This document shows positions 32,800 through 46,369 of a stretch of DNA of 64,000 nt, piece by piece. Position 1 is the first letter of the stretch, and the number at the start of each line of letters is the position of its first letter. This DNA is from Opisthorchis felineus (lineage: Eukaryota; Platyhelminthes; Trematoda; Opisthorchiida; Opisthorchiidae), in contig SJOL01005766.1 of NCBI GenBank assembly GCA_004794785.1, forward strand, positions 7,326 to 71,325. Reading direction: 5' to 3'. The notes beneath the pieces are model-generated. The model worked only from the letters and a program-made list of their open reading frames with translations. It ran no database searches and was not told the origin of the DNA. Made by a program: the position numbers and the translations under genes.

Positions 32800-35700
32800 A
32801 GGCTCGGCAAACGGGACATGAACGCGCGTGGGCAAGTAGTCAGCTGTGCACGTTCACACAGACATGCTAATACACAAGTGTCGGACGGGATGGCCTTTGC
32901 GGCAAGGTGAGTGACGGTACAAATGAGCAAAACAAGTGAAGTCAAACTTACATAGGCGAAGTAAGCAAATGAATGGGGGAATTATCATGAGGTTAAGTTA
33001 GATTCAGTGAGTACTGTTTTTACGGATTTTTCTAACCAAAATCGGTGGCATGTAATGAAGATGTCGTGTTGTAAACCAGGCCAATCCAAGCTGATTAGTC
33101 GGAAAAAACTGGAGGCTAAAAGCTGGAGGTCGCGGCTTCATCACTCTCCGAATTTTATTCAGACGCCCACTGCTGATGATTCCCAAAAACAGTGAAGTAG
33201 CCGTAGAGTGCTTTACGGCTTTTCCGCACAGACTGGCCTCAAATACAGGACGAAGTGTCCATTAAAATTCCCAATCTCCTCGGGCTAACAACAAATTCTG
33301 GTCGGAGGGCGCTATGGCATCGAAAAAAGTATACATACTCTACAAATGAGGCAGTTTTCGGAGACTACCTTGGCCAAATGCAAGGCAGCTTACCCAAACA
33401 AAATCACCTACTTGACGACCGGTATTACAGGAAATAACCGATGACCCTGTTTTTGACTGGAGTTTGGAATAACTCGGTCATGACGGTGCGAAGATACTGA
33501 CTGGAAAAACCTTCATAGAAGTTAACCATATGTGCTTACATCCACGTGCATATCATACACGGACCGCCGGATCGTCACAGCTTGACAGGTGGCAAATTAA
33601 ACTAATTTGTCCTCCGCTACCTCAGGATTTATTTTCGGGACCGAGTCCAAAATTGATTTACTGAAAGGGATCAGAAAGTCGCCGGTTGCAACAAATATGT
33701 GATGGATTTCGTTGGGAGTTATTGACTTTGGACGCTCCACTGGAAAGCATTTGTTCGATTCACTGGTGCCTTCGACTTACAGTAGAACTGTACTTTGCAA
33801 CTAATTCATTCCGAAAAGTGAAATAACCATCTGATTTAATTAACTAAGATTATATCTGATGCATCCCACGGTTGAGTTGCACATTGCGAACGGGCTCAGA
33901 ACGAAAAAACAGCCCACAAAAGCTTAGACGAATTAAGAAGCGGGAAATATGTTATTTTGCACTAGAAGAAGAAATTCGTTGGAAGAAAGACGGAGCGTGA
34001 TCAGAATGAATTTTTTCGCTATATGACGAATAGCACATGCAGTTTTATTTGACGAATGGTAAACACAGTGGTAGAAAAGCCGTTTTGTGGAACTCTGTTC
34101 CCAACGTTATGTTTCTTTCGCAGATTATCGTTCCAAGCCCAAGTACAGCCACAATCGAGGCTTGATCTTAACCCCGTAATAATGCGCACTTAAGCCATAC
34201 TGAAGATTATTCCAGATGCTTGATGAAGTTGACGAACCGAAAAGCTCACTGGCTTGATCACTTTTGAAAAGAGAAGACAGGCCTCAACTCTTTCGTGCGA
34301 GACATATTACTCTAGAATTTTGTCTAGGTATCCACTGGTTTTAAACGAATTCATGAGGTGTTTAAATTTTCAGTCGGGATATTTTCTAAGCATATCTTTC
34401 TAACTCGGTCGTGGAAGTATTTTAGCAAGTTTTGCTTAACACTGAACCAGTCAGTACTGTGAGATCAAAAAAATGTGTCATATAAAAAACAGTGCTCATA
34501 TTCGACTACGGTGCCAAAATCATGGTCCACTCGATGCGTCATGCACCTAATTGGATCGGGGTTCGCTGGAACGACGTTACCGTCAACACGTACTGCACAC
34601 TCCTGCTAAAGGAATCTTGCTTGTCCCTCTCTCGACTTTTCCGCGGGAGTCCTCGGACTCTTTAGGCGTTCTGCTGCTTTTAGTCTGAATCGGAAGGTTC
34701 TGTAACTCACAGACAGGCTGAGTGGTGTAAACAAGTAGACCATCGAAGCTACTGCCACTCAGCGTGAAATCAGAACAGAACTGACCGCCAAACTTAGGGA
34801 TACAAACACATGAGAAGTTTGCGTTCAGTATAAAATCTGCATTTAAACTTGAAATGCAACTTGTGCATCATAAAAGTGGAATTTCGCTATCATTCTAGCT
34901 GTTACAGCGTTTTCAAGTCTATATTTCCGAACCTGATGATATCCTGAGAACTCTTGTCAACTATCTGCATTGTACTAGGATAAGGGATTCAACTTGATGG
35001 GTTAAATCACTTAAAAAGAGCCTGAGTTGGGATGTAAGATGTCTCACTCGTGGGCATCCCGATCGCAGTTATTCCTGCGATGCTACCTTCAGTTAGTCAT
35101 GTCACGTGACCAAGTCGATCTAATTGGTTAAAATAGCCGAAGTAACACAGTCAACAATACTGAAAATTCGATCAAAATTTGGTTCGCAGTGGTCGATAAA
35201 AAAAACTGAACTTAAAGTGTGTTAGGTAAGACGAGCCAAAAGGCTTAATGCTGTTAAGTCGCTTGACTGAATCAGAATAAATACTCTGATTGTAAAGCCA
35301 AATAGAAACTAGTCATTCACTAGTTTTGGGCGCATCAGCTGGTGTTAAGACAGTGAAACGCCGCAGCTTCTGCAACAAAAATTTTATACTTTTGTACTAT
35401 GACACTTAAAGGTATTTAAAAGCAATCGCCTGTTTAATAACATGGCCGGTGTGTAAATTTGCCTGGTTAGGGCTGAATTCGGACATTGACTTTTCCGACG
35501 TGATGCCCTTTGATTCTGGTCTGATTCTGACTGGTTGCATATGGTCATGCTGCCTTGTTTTCAATGTGACCGCTTTTTCACAGCCAAACTTCAGGGCTGA
35601 AGGGTCAAATGATCACGACTACGCCCATCGTAGACGCACACGCGACTGGAATTTCGTATTTTCCTCATTAAAACAAATAGTTAAAAATATGTTCAGTTTA

Positions 35701-36315
35701 AATACTTGCATTGTCTAGCTCCAGGCACGCGTCTGGTTCAAAGGGGTCTGTTGTTTCGGCCTCCAAGTTTTGAAAACAGGATACGATGTGCTGCTAGACG
35801 AGGTGCCGTTTTTATAATCCAAACTCCTCATGGCTAAAAACGACCGGACAATGCTAACATAACCACATTTTTATCAGAATTTAAGGCATAAAGCTGATGA
35901 GGACCTTGTGATTCCGTTGCATCTGTGGGCAGCAGTGAATGATTTTTTCGGCCACTGCCCGAGTTGTGACATATTTTTGCTTGAATGTTTTGTAGGATCA
36001 GGAGCCGCTGACCAGCTTTTTGATTATCCCGCAAAAGAGGATCACCGATCATTTATTCATGAGATTCATATCACGCGTTCACGTGCATACTGGCTTCCCG
36101 AGAGACGACTATTAAAACGGAGGATACAATTTTCGTGTGAATTAATCTTCCTGTTTTGAGCAAAAAACGATAAACGAGGTTGCAGTTTCACCTGGACAGA
36201 AGCGGCTTGTGATGGCATACGTATTACTTCTCCCGTCCATGCGAACGTGTGCAGCACGAAGTGACCAGCCGAGCAGAATACTTGAGTACAGTCATTATAC
36301 GTTTAGATGAAACTT
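32800..36315. other. Intergenic, no supported gene
   Basis: Open frames stay below 90 codons and show no domain. I saw no repeat that recurs in the window. Confidence 0.4.
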
Positions 36316-36319
36316 TTCA

Positions 36320-36530
36320 AAACACTGTATAATTGCGTACCGTCTGATGCAAGATATGGCTGCCAACCGATGTCAGTGGCGATCTTGTTGTCAGTTTCTA
36401 TCCCCGTCCACCTTTATTCCTTCCTTCACAATAAGGCTTTCAAATAAATCATGGTTGTACGGCAGTGAAGCATCGGTGTTGAACACTGATGTCATGCTGT
36501 CGATGATGATGATGATGATGATGCGAGCAT
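36320..36530 (+). repeat. LINE 3' end, copy F, with (GAT)n tail
   Basis: Encodes the RT C-terminus MQDMAANRCQWRSCCQFLS (36347-36403), then jumps to the 3' UTR with about 90 bases missing compared with copy A. It ends in the shared tail GGCAGTGAAGCATCGGTGTT through TGTCATGCTGTCGATGATG and a run of GAT/ATG repeats at about 36500-36525. It is the best preserved tail in the window. Confidence 0.85.
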
Positions 36531-36534
36531 AACG

Positions 36535-39500
36535 CCTGAGCAAACTGTCTCAAAAGGACATTTCACGGTGGAAACCTGCAGGTGAACTTGTAGAGGAAGA
36601 ATAAATGACGAAGCTCCATGTAGTTGCGTCTAGTTTTTACAATAGCGCCTGGTATTTCATTGTTCTCCACCCTAACAGGACGTCTCCCACAGCCCAAATA
36701 GGGGGATAAAGTCATTTATATTACATTAGTTGCGTTGTGCAAGCGGTCGACTTTAATCCATTTCTGAACCTAGAAAAAAACTTCACTTTGAGGTTTGAGT
36801 AACTGTGTAGGTTTTCATCTCCTTGCGGAGTCCCGAAAGAAACCAAACTTTTATTTCAAGCTCACTCGTATGGTAACTCCAGTTTAACCTTGATCGCGAC
36901 TAACCAGTACCAAGAGGTGGCCCTCAAAGCATAAGGCTAGCTAGTCCGTAATTCGTTGGCTAAGTAGTTACGTAGTGCCTACGCAATTTTTGGATCATTT
37001 ATGGTGAATCAAGCAGAACAGCGAATTGCAAAGTCCTCTGATTGATCAACATACCCGCTTCTCCTCAACAATTTAGTAATAGGAAGCGAAAACATATATT
37101 TGGAACCTGGCAGAACTCCGGTTCTCTCATAACTTCATGTTTTTATCACAACCCTTTTTCACGTGTGGATCTAACTAGGCAATGGTCTATGTCGCTGTTT
37201 CCTGATTTTGTTGTATTATATAGTTTGAAGAAGAAAACTTTAGCAGCTTCGAGTAGATGCTCTACTTAATAGTACGCTATTAGTTGGTGACAACAAAAGG
37301 CTCCGTGGTTTGCCAATTTAAGGAGTTTCACGGCATAGTACGAGAAAAACGAAAAGTTATTTCATTCCCAGAGGGGTACAACAGACTGCGAAACCCGCAA
37401 CAGTGACCACTGAAAGATGGTGACTTGAAGTACAGTGAAGTTGTTTTAAAATGTTAGAATGAAGATAGGTTTCAGCTAGGCCAAAATGGTACACTAGAAA
37501 GCAACGGGGAACATTACAAAGTCCAGAAGATATGCAATCCTATTTCTATGGACTTTCAGTCAATGCCATCGTGGAGTACATTTTTGTAGAGTGCGCAAAC
37601 CCGAATTTGAACTGGTACAGGAAAGTTCTACGTCTTCATTTATTCGTAATATATGGTAGAACAGTTTGACGTGTAGTGTGGTTGCTGATCTGAATGACTT
37701 TCAGTAGGCTAACTTCTGAAAGCGGTTGGAAATATCAGGAAATCAATGGTGAATCCTCAAGGAACACTGGTGTTGTTGACATTACAAGCATTCTCCATTT
37801 TTCGAAATCTGCCCACCACCCTCTCCACATGGTGTGTTATTGTGACTAGCTTTGATGGTTCAGGTACTAAACTACAGCATTTTCTACCTGAATTGCCCTG
37901 TTGTTCATCAGAGCTTACTAGAGCTCTCTGGAATGGACTAAATGTTAATTAACCACTTTAGTCAACACAGTCTCAACATTTCCCCATGTTGGCGCATTGC
38001 TCGGAGTCCCGTTCACCCTAATGACTCCCGTCTATCTACTGCTTCTATCTATATCCCGGGGTGAAGGTCCAATAGGCTCGTAGTTCTGAGATTTCTAGCT
38101 CAATCTCATGGTTGTGCTGGCCTTCCGCTTTCGCTTTTACCCCATCGGTAAGTTATCATGATTGTCTTATTGATATTCCTTGACAGAGTCATTACCAACC
38201 GCGAAGTGACATCTTAAGTCAAGTTTTGTTGATGTTTCGGATGGGAATCATCTGTGGACATGTTGTAAGCAATGAACAGCCTCCGCTATTAGTTTAGAAT
38301 TTCTGCATGCGTGATTCCAGTTGTAGGATAAAGCCGACGCACAAGTATTCACCTGTTTCGGGCAGAGGCAGAATGCGAGAATTCAGAGTTGCGATAGAGA
38401 CGGAGATAGAGGTGGTACGATTGACATTGTCCAGTTATATGTAGCTCGTGTTGGATTACGGATTCTGTGAACGTAGTTTGGAGATTTTTGTGATCAATAA
38501 GCCGAGTTTTATTGTTTCATGATATTAACTTTAGAATTTAAGCTCCATTTAACTCACCTGTTCGACAAGTCTCGTTTAAACGATTACAAACAGTAGACAC
38601 TTCTTAGTGAGGTGGTCTGTTGAGCCGAGCCAACTATCAATATTGTATTCCGATCTGACAGATGAAACAAACGCACACGCCTTCACAAGATGCATCCTCC
38701 CAGTATGTTATTCACGTGAACGTGGCACAATGAAAAAACTTTGTGGTTAGCCCCTGGAAAACTCTTCTTGATTACTGGTGAGCTTAACCCAGTTCGTTCA
38801 CTCCGACGGTTACTGCGGAGGAACTGTTGACCGCCAAGCCAAAGAGCCAAAAATTGTTTCATTTTATAGAGTGCCACATGAGAGAATAATTTTGAATTGG
38901 ATATGATCAGTTTTTCAATTTAACGCATGTTCTCAAGCAAGATTGGTATGATATCCCACTACTACCGAGGACGTCACAATACAGCCTAGAAATAAAGTCA
39001 TCGTCTGTAAATAAAACCTAGGCACCGTAAGCTTTCTCCTCCGTTTTGTCAAGCAATCGATTCTGGACAGTTATGCTGTGCACATCAATAGTGATCAAAG
39101 TATGCAGTCACTCAAATTCACACCTCTTTCCGTCCTGCATGATTTGCCTTGGAGATGGCGGACAACTCTTGGGAAAGTTCATACAGCATGAATTATTATA
39201 TATGTTGACCTTCACTTGAATCGTTCGATTTTGGGGCAAGGCGTGGATTCTCGAAATAATCCTATGCATCCCCAAAGATTTTGGAGTGGACGACTATCGA
39301 ACTGAATATCGATTAACTATCGTGATGGATAGTCGGTCCTGGCCTATGAAGTGTTTTAGTCCATGTTCATCGAAAGCAAAACTTGGAAAACGTTTACAAA
39401 CGCCACTGAGCAGTCCAGCAGCTGACCACCACCAGATGCCGCTGCCTTGAAATTTGGACTTGAAAAACCAAGAAAACTTGCGTGTAGAATGAAAAAACAC

Positions 39501-42500
39501 ATTCAGCAGTTGGGAGAGCGCTTACCAACCCGATGAACTACCATAAATCTCTCTAGTTAAAGAAAAATCGGACATTTAAGTGGGTCATCAGAAAGCTTGC
39601 GTTTCATTCCAATCCCTGAAAGCCTGAAGGCATTTTCATAATTTCTGACTGAGCCCCATAAAATCACGGTCTTTTCACCAACGGTCGTTTAAATTTCGAC
39701 CGAACTAATGATATCACGAAGGTTTTGCATTATTTTGAATTGAGTGAATGCGTCTTTCCTACAGACACCCAGAGGTTTTGCAAGTTCATTCGGTACCGGA
39801 GCACTACTGCACACAACGACATGAATGAACGCCCAGAATTTCACCATCATTCTATTCCACGTCTTTAGCGCTTTGCGTCGCTTCTGCTCTGAGGACAACA
39901 GAAATGTGTTCAAAAAAGGATGAATTCCGCCATGAGGAGCAATCTTTGAGGCGGGTGATCGCAGTGCCCCCATAGAATCCGCCTACTTGCAAACTCAATA
40001 GCACATGAAACCTAAAGTGAATATCCGGTCATTCGACAATGAGAGACCGGGTATCGGAGTAACGAAGGAGGCTGATTCAAGAATACTGAAATTCTGGTAG
40101 AAGCAGCTGGCAAATAAGTGTCCACGAACAACTGTGCATGGACTCTGCTGACGTGATTCGGTTTCTATCAGTTTGTACGCATAGGAGCTAATCCTACATC
40201 CACATATCATGCCTCGCGGCTGTACATTCAGCGCGGTAATATACGCTGCCCAAGTGGCGTATAAATTAACCATAGGAAGACAGTGTCCCGAGGAATATAA
40301 CAGTAGTCAGTAAACTCGTCAAGTAAACTCTCTCCGGCCTTGCTTGAAACGTTCATGTTTGTTCAGGATGTAGAAGAGTGCAGTTTCCCGAATTTTTGTA
40401 CATACCGTCCTAGCTCGAAGTCGGTATTGTGTGGCACATCGCAACACAATTTGGGAGCAGCTTGATTCGGGGGAGGACGCGCAGTTGCGTCGCATGTTCA
40501 CAATTTTGTGAGTCAGATACATTGAATGGTCAAGAAAACAACAATTTGAAGCGGCCTGCAGGGGTGGTTGTCGCGTACGACATGGTCGGTGATGCCACTG
40601 GAACAACCAGTGGCAGTCCTATCCGCTTGTGGGTTCCGACTCGGATATAGGTTTGCTGTAACAGGAGTGGATGGATTTTGTTCCGTTGTCGTTCGTGGAG
40701 AATGACAATCGAAGAAGTGCTATGTTAGCATTTTCTTCAGTCGGAAGGCCCGCATAATTCATACCTAGATAATTTGCTTCATTTTGATTGGTTTCTTTCT
40801 CATAGTGTTATTTTTTGATTACCGACCGCAGTTCTTCCAAGGGAATATACAGTTACCAAGAACTCTGGCGATTTTCAACATTACTAGCCTGAGATTACCC
40901 TAACATGATTAGGAAATAAGATAGCACTTAGGCCACCTCATGGCAGTTATCTAGGAGGGGTTTTTAAGGCATCATATACGAACCATCCGACCTAAGGAGA
41001 ATAATAACTTACCACAAAATCTTCATCTACCCCTTTCAATGAAATAGAACACATCAGCCATTGATGACTCAGACAGCTTAAACGCGCTGATTACGAGTCA
41101 CTTGTAATTGGTGGTGAAACAGACCAATGTTTCAGGTTGACTGACGAGCAAACCCAACGGATGTGAACTTCTTTGGGGACAGGTTCATAGTGGGTTGGTA
41201 GCTTTTGGCATCGATATTTGTCTAATTACACAGAGACTTTTCAAACAGGGAAAAGGTGACACGTGATCATCAGAAGTTTCAAATCAATGGATGTGACTTA
41301 AGAATTGTACGACTGTGTTCAAAAGGCGTCAGTGAGGGCTGCGCGAGGTAGTAATACGCGTTATATAAGTCGCGCTTGCCTGTTGGAATGTACGAGAGAT
41401 CAAAGGGTGTTCATCCAGTTTAGTTGCACGTTCCAACAGAGACAGCCGCGGCACGATGCTTGCGGATGCGCTGTTGATTAAACTGGCAGTTTCGAGGGGA
41501 TATTCTTGATTATTTCAGCGTCCTCCTGCTGTGAACAATCGGATGGCACGTTATGTTATTTCCGTTTTATGGGCGTACTCCCTGATTTTCATTTTGGACA
41601 TAATAGTTAACCATCACTTAACTGTTAGCTAAACTCGGCGCTCAGTTCAGTGTCCGTGTATGAGTTTTATCATGTCGTGGACTTGGTTTAAAAACCGGCA
41701 CGAATATTGTCTCTTGTATGCTTTATCCGTCCACCCTTCGACTGAAGTTCAACGTTTATGACCGATGCGTCCAAATCCACCATTTGAGATTCGCACCAGT
41801 TTTCTCCATTCACGCTGTCTTTTCTGAAATTCTAAATCTGTGAGTAAACCAGCATATGAATGATCCGACTGCTGGAGTTCTGCGCGTAAGTCAACGTGGT
41901 CTACGTGAATGCGACGGAAATGGAAAAGTTTGAGATTACAAGACGAAAGTTAGTCTGTTAAATGTAAGTCTTGCTGGGTTAGTGTCGTTGGAAAGCGAAA
42001 ATGCCATCTGATCTCATAACGCAGGTTATTAAAATGCCACAGATATCCTTAGCTCCGTAGCTGGCTGGCCAAAAGCTGTATGACAATCGTTCCTGAACGT
42101 ATTGCTGTTAGCCGGTGGTGATGCTGATTATTCACTGAAGGAGTTGAGGAGTGCGGTTAATTTTGAACTGGCCATCAGATAGATGAACTACCAGTCACGT
42201 TTCAACTGTTCAACAAACCTCTCAAGCACGCTGTAGAACATTTACCTCAGTATAGGCAACAAACGACGGAAGACACAGAGGTCGGGATCAGCACCCAAAG
42301 GCTGACACCTTGTATTGTCCTTTGTGGACTTTTTCTACGTGACCTCTTATCGTTACGAATTCACTGCTGACACTGGAAGAGTCAGCAGAAGAGTCATTCA
42401 ATGGAACGTTTGTTACTATCCTGAAGGAACTTGGACTTGTCAAACATTCCGCAGTTGTGCTTCCCCTGTCTAGAATTTTGCCATAGAACCTTTGAGTACC

Positions 42501-43125
42501 CGAAAACCTAAGTTTTATGGTGAAAAAATGCACCACAGCATAGTTGCTGAATTCCTGAAGTGAAAGTATTTGGCCCTTACAATTTTTTGCGGCACATGGC
42601 ATGCGTAGAAACAATGTGCATAAGGCAGCGATGTACCAACCGTTTATTTTGGTTCCCAGTAGCGTTCAGTTGCAACAGACTGGTTTGTCCAGATGCGAAA
42701 CTACGGTGCTTGCGGTGTGGGCATGAAATGCCGAAGCAACTGTTTGAAACACAGCAGACATTGTGGAACTCACTTAGACTCTGTTATTCATTGGTAGTTG
42801 TCCAGGTGGTCTTCGGTCTGTTACCCGAGCTTGGCAACCAGGTTGCAGATGCGGCTGGGTAGGCGATGGATTGCTTTAGTTTATATACTTTATAAAGACA
42901 GGCTGATATATACTGCTGTGATTCTCTAACAGAAACATGGTCATCTCATAATCCTATTGGCCCGTTCTGAAGTATGTTGCTTTGTGTGCTATATCCCTTC
43001 CATTCGACTGATGCGTTCAGTAGCTTTCGCCCGGGGACTTTTTTTCCTATCCCGTTTGTTCTTTTTTGACGATTTCTGTTGTGTCGTGGTCTACCACCTT
43101 TTCGTCAGATAGTCGCTAAAAACCA
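36535..43125. other. Intergenic; no supported gene, one promoter-like hairpin region
   Basis: Open frames stay below about 110 codons without recognisable domains. A TATA-like TTATATAAG (41362-41370) is followed by an inverted repeat CTGTTGGAA (about 41379) / TTCCAACAG (about 41431). The meaning is unknown. Confidence 0.35.
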
Positions 43126-43129
43126 CCTA

Positions 43130-43235
43130 AAACCAAGGAGGAGCCGCACTTTGCTGATGGCACCTCGATTGGTGATGAAACCTTTAGAAGCTAATAGTCA
43201 AGCTGGGTGAACAGGTCAACGATCGCCTGGTCAGC
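43130..43235 (+). repeat. PLE-like non-coding fragment, inverted relative to 13.44-13.53 kb
   Basis: Shares CACCTCGATTGGTGATGAAA and, downstream, GTGAACAGGTCAACGAT with the reverse complement of 13440-13530. Upstream of the hairpin is CTGATGG. Assigned to PLEs by the hairpin it shares with the inverted arms at 15.76 and 16.22 kb; it has no coding content. Confidence 0.45.
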
Positions 43236-43514
43236 CACCAATGAACATGCCAATAATCAGGGACAATGTTTTTTTTCACCAGAATCGGCATGCAGGACAG
43301 ATAGGGAATCCAACCGCCAGGTGGTAAAGCAAAAAATGAGGGCTCATTATGTACCGACCCTCTTTCGGCATGTTCTCTTCTTAAACAACTGTCGTAAAGC
43401 AAATTCATCTGTTGTTTTCTAGATCCACGTTTTTATCCACTCTTTTGGAGTGGAGTGATCACGTCTAATTTGGTATGCAATTAGTTAATTGGTTCTAAAA
43501 ATACAAAGCATGCA

Positions 43515-43850
43515 AAACCTGCTTTTTAAAACTGATTCTGCAGGAAGTAACATCGGAGTTGGCCGGTGCGTCAAGCGCTCACGAGAAAACTATCTCGTGA
43601 AAGACTCGATTTCGTCTTTTAAATCCCATATTTCACTTCGAAAATCAGGGACTTGCTTAGCAGACCGGATCTACCCGAGTAATCTGACTCAGGAAAAGTG
43701 CTCCATCATTACGTGTTGGTGGTTGAGGGATTTTGTAGAATACATACTCACATGACTACCGCTTTATGGTTAACCAACTGAATCAAATTCTGCTTTTACT
43801 TGGGTTCTAAAACCTGCTTTTTAAAACTGAAGACCGCTGAAAACTCTTCA
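43515..43850 (+). repeat. Short direct repeat pair about 290 bases apart
   Basis: CCTGCTTTTTAAAACTGA occurs at about 43518-43535 and again at 43812-43829, each shortly after GGTTCTAAAA. It could mark a local duplication or the ends of a small insertion. The sequence between has no recognised feature. Confidence 0.5.
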
Positions 43851-45474
43851 GCAACCTTATGAGTAGTGTATTATGTCTATACATGTGTCACGATATGTCG
43901 AATATCGTGCCAACTTAAACATGAGGCGGCCTGGTGCAGCACACTCAGTTGCTTAAAAACATCATAAACGAGAGATTCAGCTGAGTTCCAGGTGGGTCTC
44001 CTGTCAAAACCAAATTGGTATGCAAATGAGTGTATTTCCCTTACTTATGCATGTTACAGACTATCAACAGTTCATTTCCCAACGTTAACTCGAAACGTTA
44101 TCTTCTGTGCCTCTTACATATTTTTGATTTCGCGAGCATTTGGATGCCTGATGGTCAGTGGTCAAAAAGTTGTTCCGAATGGTAAAGTATGAAGGGTAAA
44201 AATGTTTCATATTTTTCACGCTTCACTGAGCTCACTGGATTTTAATTCCAAATGTTTGCAAACCATATGGCTAGGGTCTAACCAGCATATCAACAGGTAG
44301 TATCCCATTATTCTAGTGGTCTCCTTAGCCCATAATGAAATAATACTTCCACCCAAAGTAACTTGGCATAGTTCTCAAACAATCCAGTCTAATTAAGTCG
44401 TTTAAAAATTTACAGTATTCAGACGACCTCATTGGACAAATATGGTGATCGCTTGAAATCAACAGATGCATTTTTTTTAAAGATGAAATTTTCTTTCCTG
44501 AAGAATTATGCCTTCACCAAGCATAAAAAACCTATTCCCCAAATTCTGTCTTTCTTATGAAAGTTTTCAATCCGTGTGCTGTCTCAGCCTATTTGGTTTA
44601 AACAGTCCGTCGCTCCCAAAGAATTATGTAGCAGTCAGTAGTATAGTATGTCTTAAAATCTGCCTTGCTAATTCACACCAGTTCAGGCCATGGTAGCTTT
44701 TTAATCGCTACTGTGTCCCATGAGTCAAGACTAATGAAATACTAATGTTGGTTACGGACCCATGAATGCGCCCTGTATAAAATTCCTATTGGGGTAATCT
44801 TACAAGATAGTACAGTAAAACACAGGAGAAATAGCTCTTCCATAAATTCGTTCACAATTATGCATTGTTTGCAGATCACTTATGAGTTTCAAGAAATATC
44901 GGGCGGTCTAAAAGCTTTGGTGTTATTAGGTTTCTGAGAGTGCAGCACAAATTTTAATGATGACTTCGAAATAATTCATCTACATTTGTTAGCGCAATTG
45001 TGATGAGGGCGGCAACAATCATCCATGTGGTTCTTCCATGGATTTGTTTGGAAATTTTAGTCACTTTGACCTATTTTAAATAAGATTTGGGCAACTTAAT
45101 TCAACGATTAATTGTGCCCGCTCCTTTTGCGATGTCATATACTTGGGTAATTATTAATCTGCAGCAGAATATGCGCACGTCTCAGCAATCGCTTTTCAGC
45201 CATATATCTCAACCTCACGTGGTCCAACATATAGTTCAAATGACGGGCAGGTAGACTGAAGTAAAGAGAATGTGACAAATCCCCAAGTTGGCAGACGAAG
45301 TGTTTCTGTAAACGTTAAGGTCGAATCAACTGCTAGAATTTGTATGCATGAAGAAACCGTGGAAGGCATTAGGATAGTCTCTGCCATCCAAGAAAGTCTA
45401 TTTCGCATACCTTGACCCTCTTGACCAAGTGCGCGGATGGTTTGGTCACACACACATTCTGATTAGAAGATTTT

Positions 45475-45610
45475 AATCGTCTGTCTCTTTTCTCGCAGGC
45501 CTGAAAATATCACAGTTTTATGATTGAAAGGTACCGTCACGAAGAGACTGGACCTTACTGTGGTGTGGCGGTTTGTGTATCTCGGCGATCCACTGAGCTA
45601 TACTGGGAGG
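45475..45610 (-). repeat. tRNA-like A-box region (minus strand)
   Basis: The minus strand contains CAGTATAGCTCAGTGGATCG (45597-45578), an excellent tRNA-type A box, with a weak B-box-like GGTCCAGTC about 45 bases on. No complete cloverleaf forms, so it is probably a SINE head or tRNA pseudogene abutting the plus-strand SINE. Confidence 0.35.
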
Positions 45611-45639
45611 TGTCCGACACTCACAGAGTCTCTCATACC

Positions 45640-45960
45640 AGGTTAGTCAATGGGTAGAGGTCTGAGGCACACAGTTTCCTGGCCCTCCAGGTTGAGGGTT
45701 GGAACATGTGTGGCGACGTGTTCCATAGAATTAATAACGTACTTGCATATCCAGCCCAACACCGCTGCCTTGCGGTTAGGCTTTTGAGCCAAAGGCTTTG
45801 GTTGAGGGTCCTACTCGTCCTCCTGTCTAGTGTGGGCGCCCTGGCAGTATCCCAGCCCTTGTGTAACCATGACATTTACAGCTATACGGCAGTGAAGCAT
45901 CAGTGTCAACACTGATGTTGCTGTCTTTGATGATGTTGATGATGATGGTGATGATGACTG
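45640..45960 (+). repeat. tRNA-headed SINE sharing the LINE tail
   Basis: A tRNA-like head at about 45643-45715 has A-box-like TTAGTCAATGGGTAGAGG and B-box-like GAGGGTTGGAACATG. A unique body of about 150 bases follows, then the last 60-70 bases (CGGCAGTGAAGCATCAGTGT through a GATGATGTTGATGATGATGG run). Those bases match the 3' tail of LINE copies A and F. SINEs that borrow the tail of a LINE are usually mobilised by that LINE's RT. The body has no counterpart in the LINE copies. Confidence 0.65.
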
Positions 45961-46369
45961 AAAGGTGTTTGGCGAGCTAACCCAAAAGTCCAGGTGTTTT
46001 ATTTACATCACCACGAGTTTAGTGCAGAATGGTGGAAGAATTTGTAAGTAGTATACTTCTTGGGGATAAGAACACCGCGATATTTACCTGTTGGGAAAAT
46101 GGAGACCTGCATTTATACGAAATCACACTTGATCGAACAAGCTACTTGTAAGAAACAAGTAGTAGACAGCCCACGCAAAGACTCGCCGATTTCGTGCAGA
46201 CCGGAAAATGAGTTGAACGTGCATTTGGAAAAGAGTATAAATGAAAGATTTACTTTGTTCAATTACAAACACACACTATAGCTTCCACTGGCGTATAACA
46301 GATATAAATTCCAGTTTAAGAACAAAACAAAAAAGCCGCATCTTGCAGTTGCCTTGAGTTTGTGTGTGT

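Noticed and set aside
36500..36526. GAT/ATG trinucleotide run as a coding repeat (poly-Met or poly-Asp)
   Set aside because: It is the 3' tail of LINE copy F and recurs at the ends of the other copies.
42288..42614. Minus-strand frame with a GHVEKVH motif, considered as a decayed zinc finger
   Set aside because: The paired cysteines are missing and the DNA does not align to the family beyond a few bases.
45890..45957. TGATGATG run as an independent microsatellite or CRISPR-like array
   Set aside because: It is the tail of a SINE; no regular repeat-spacer structure exists anywhere in the window.
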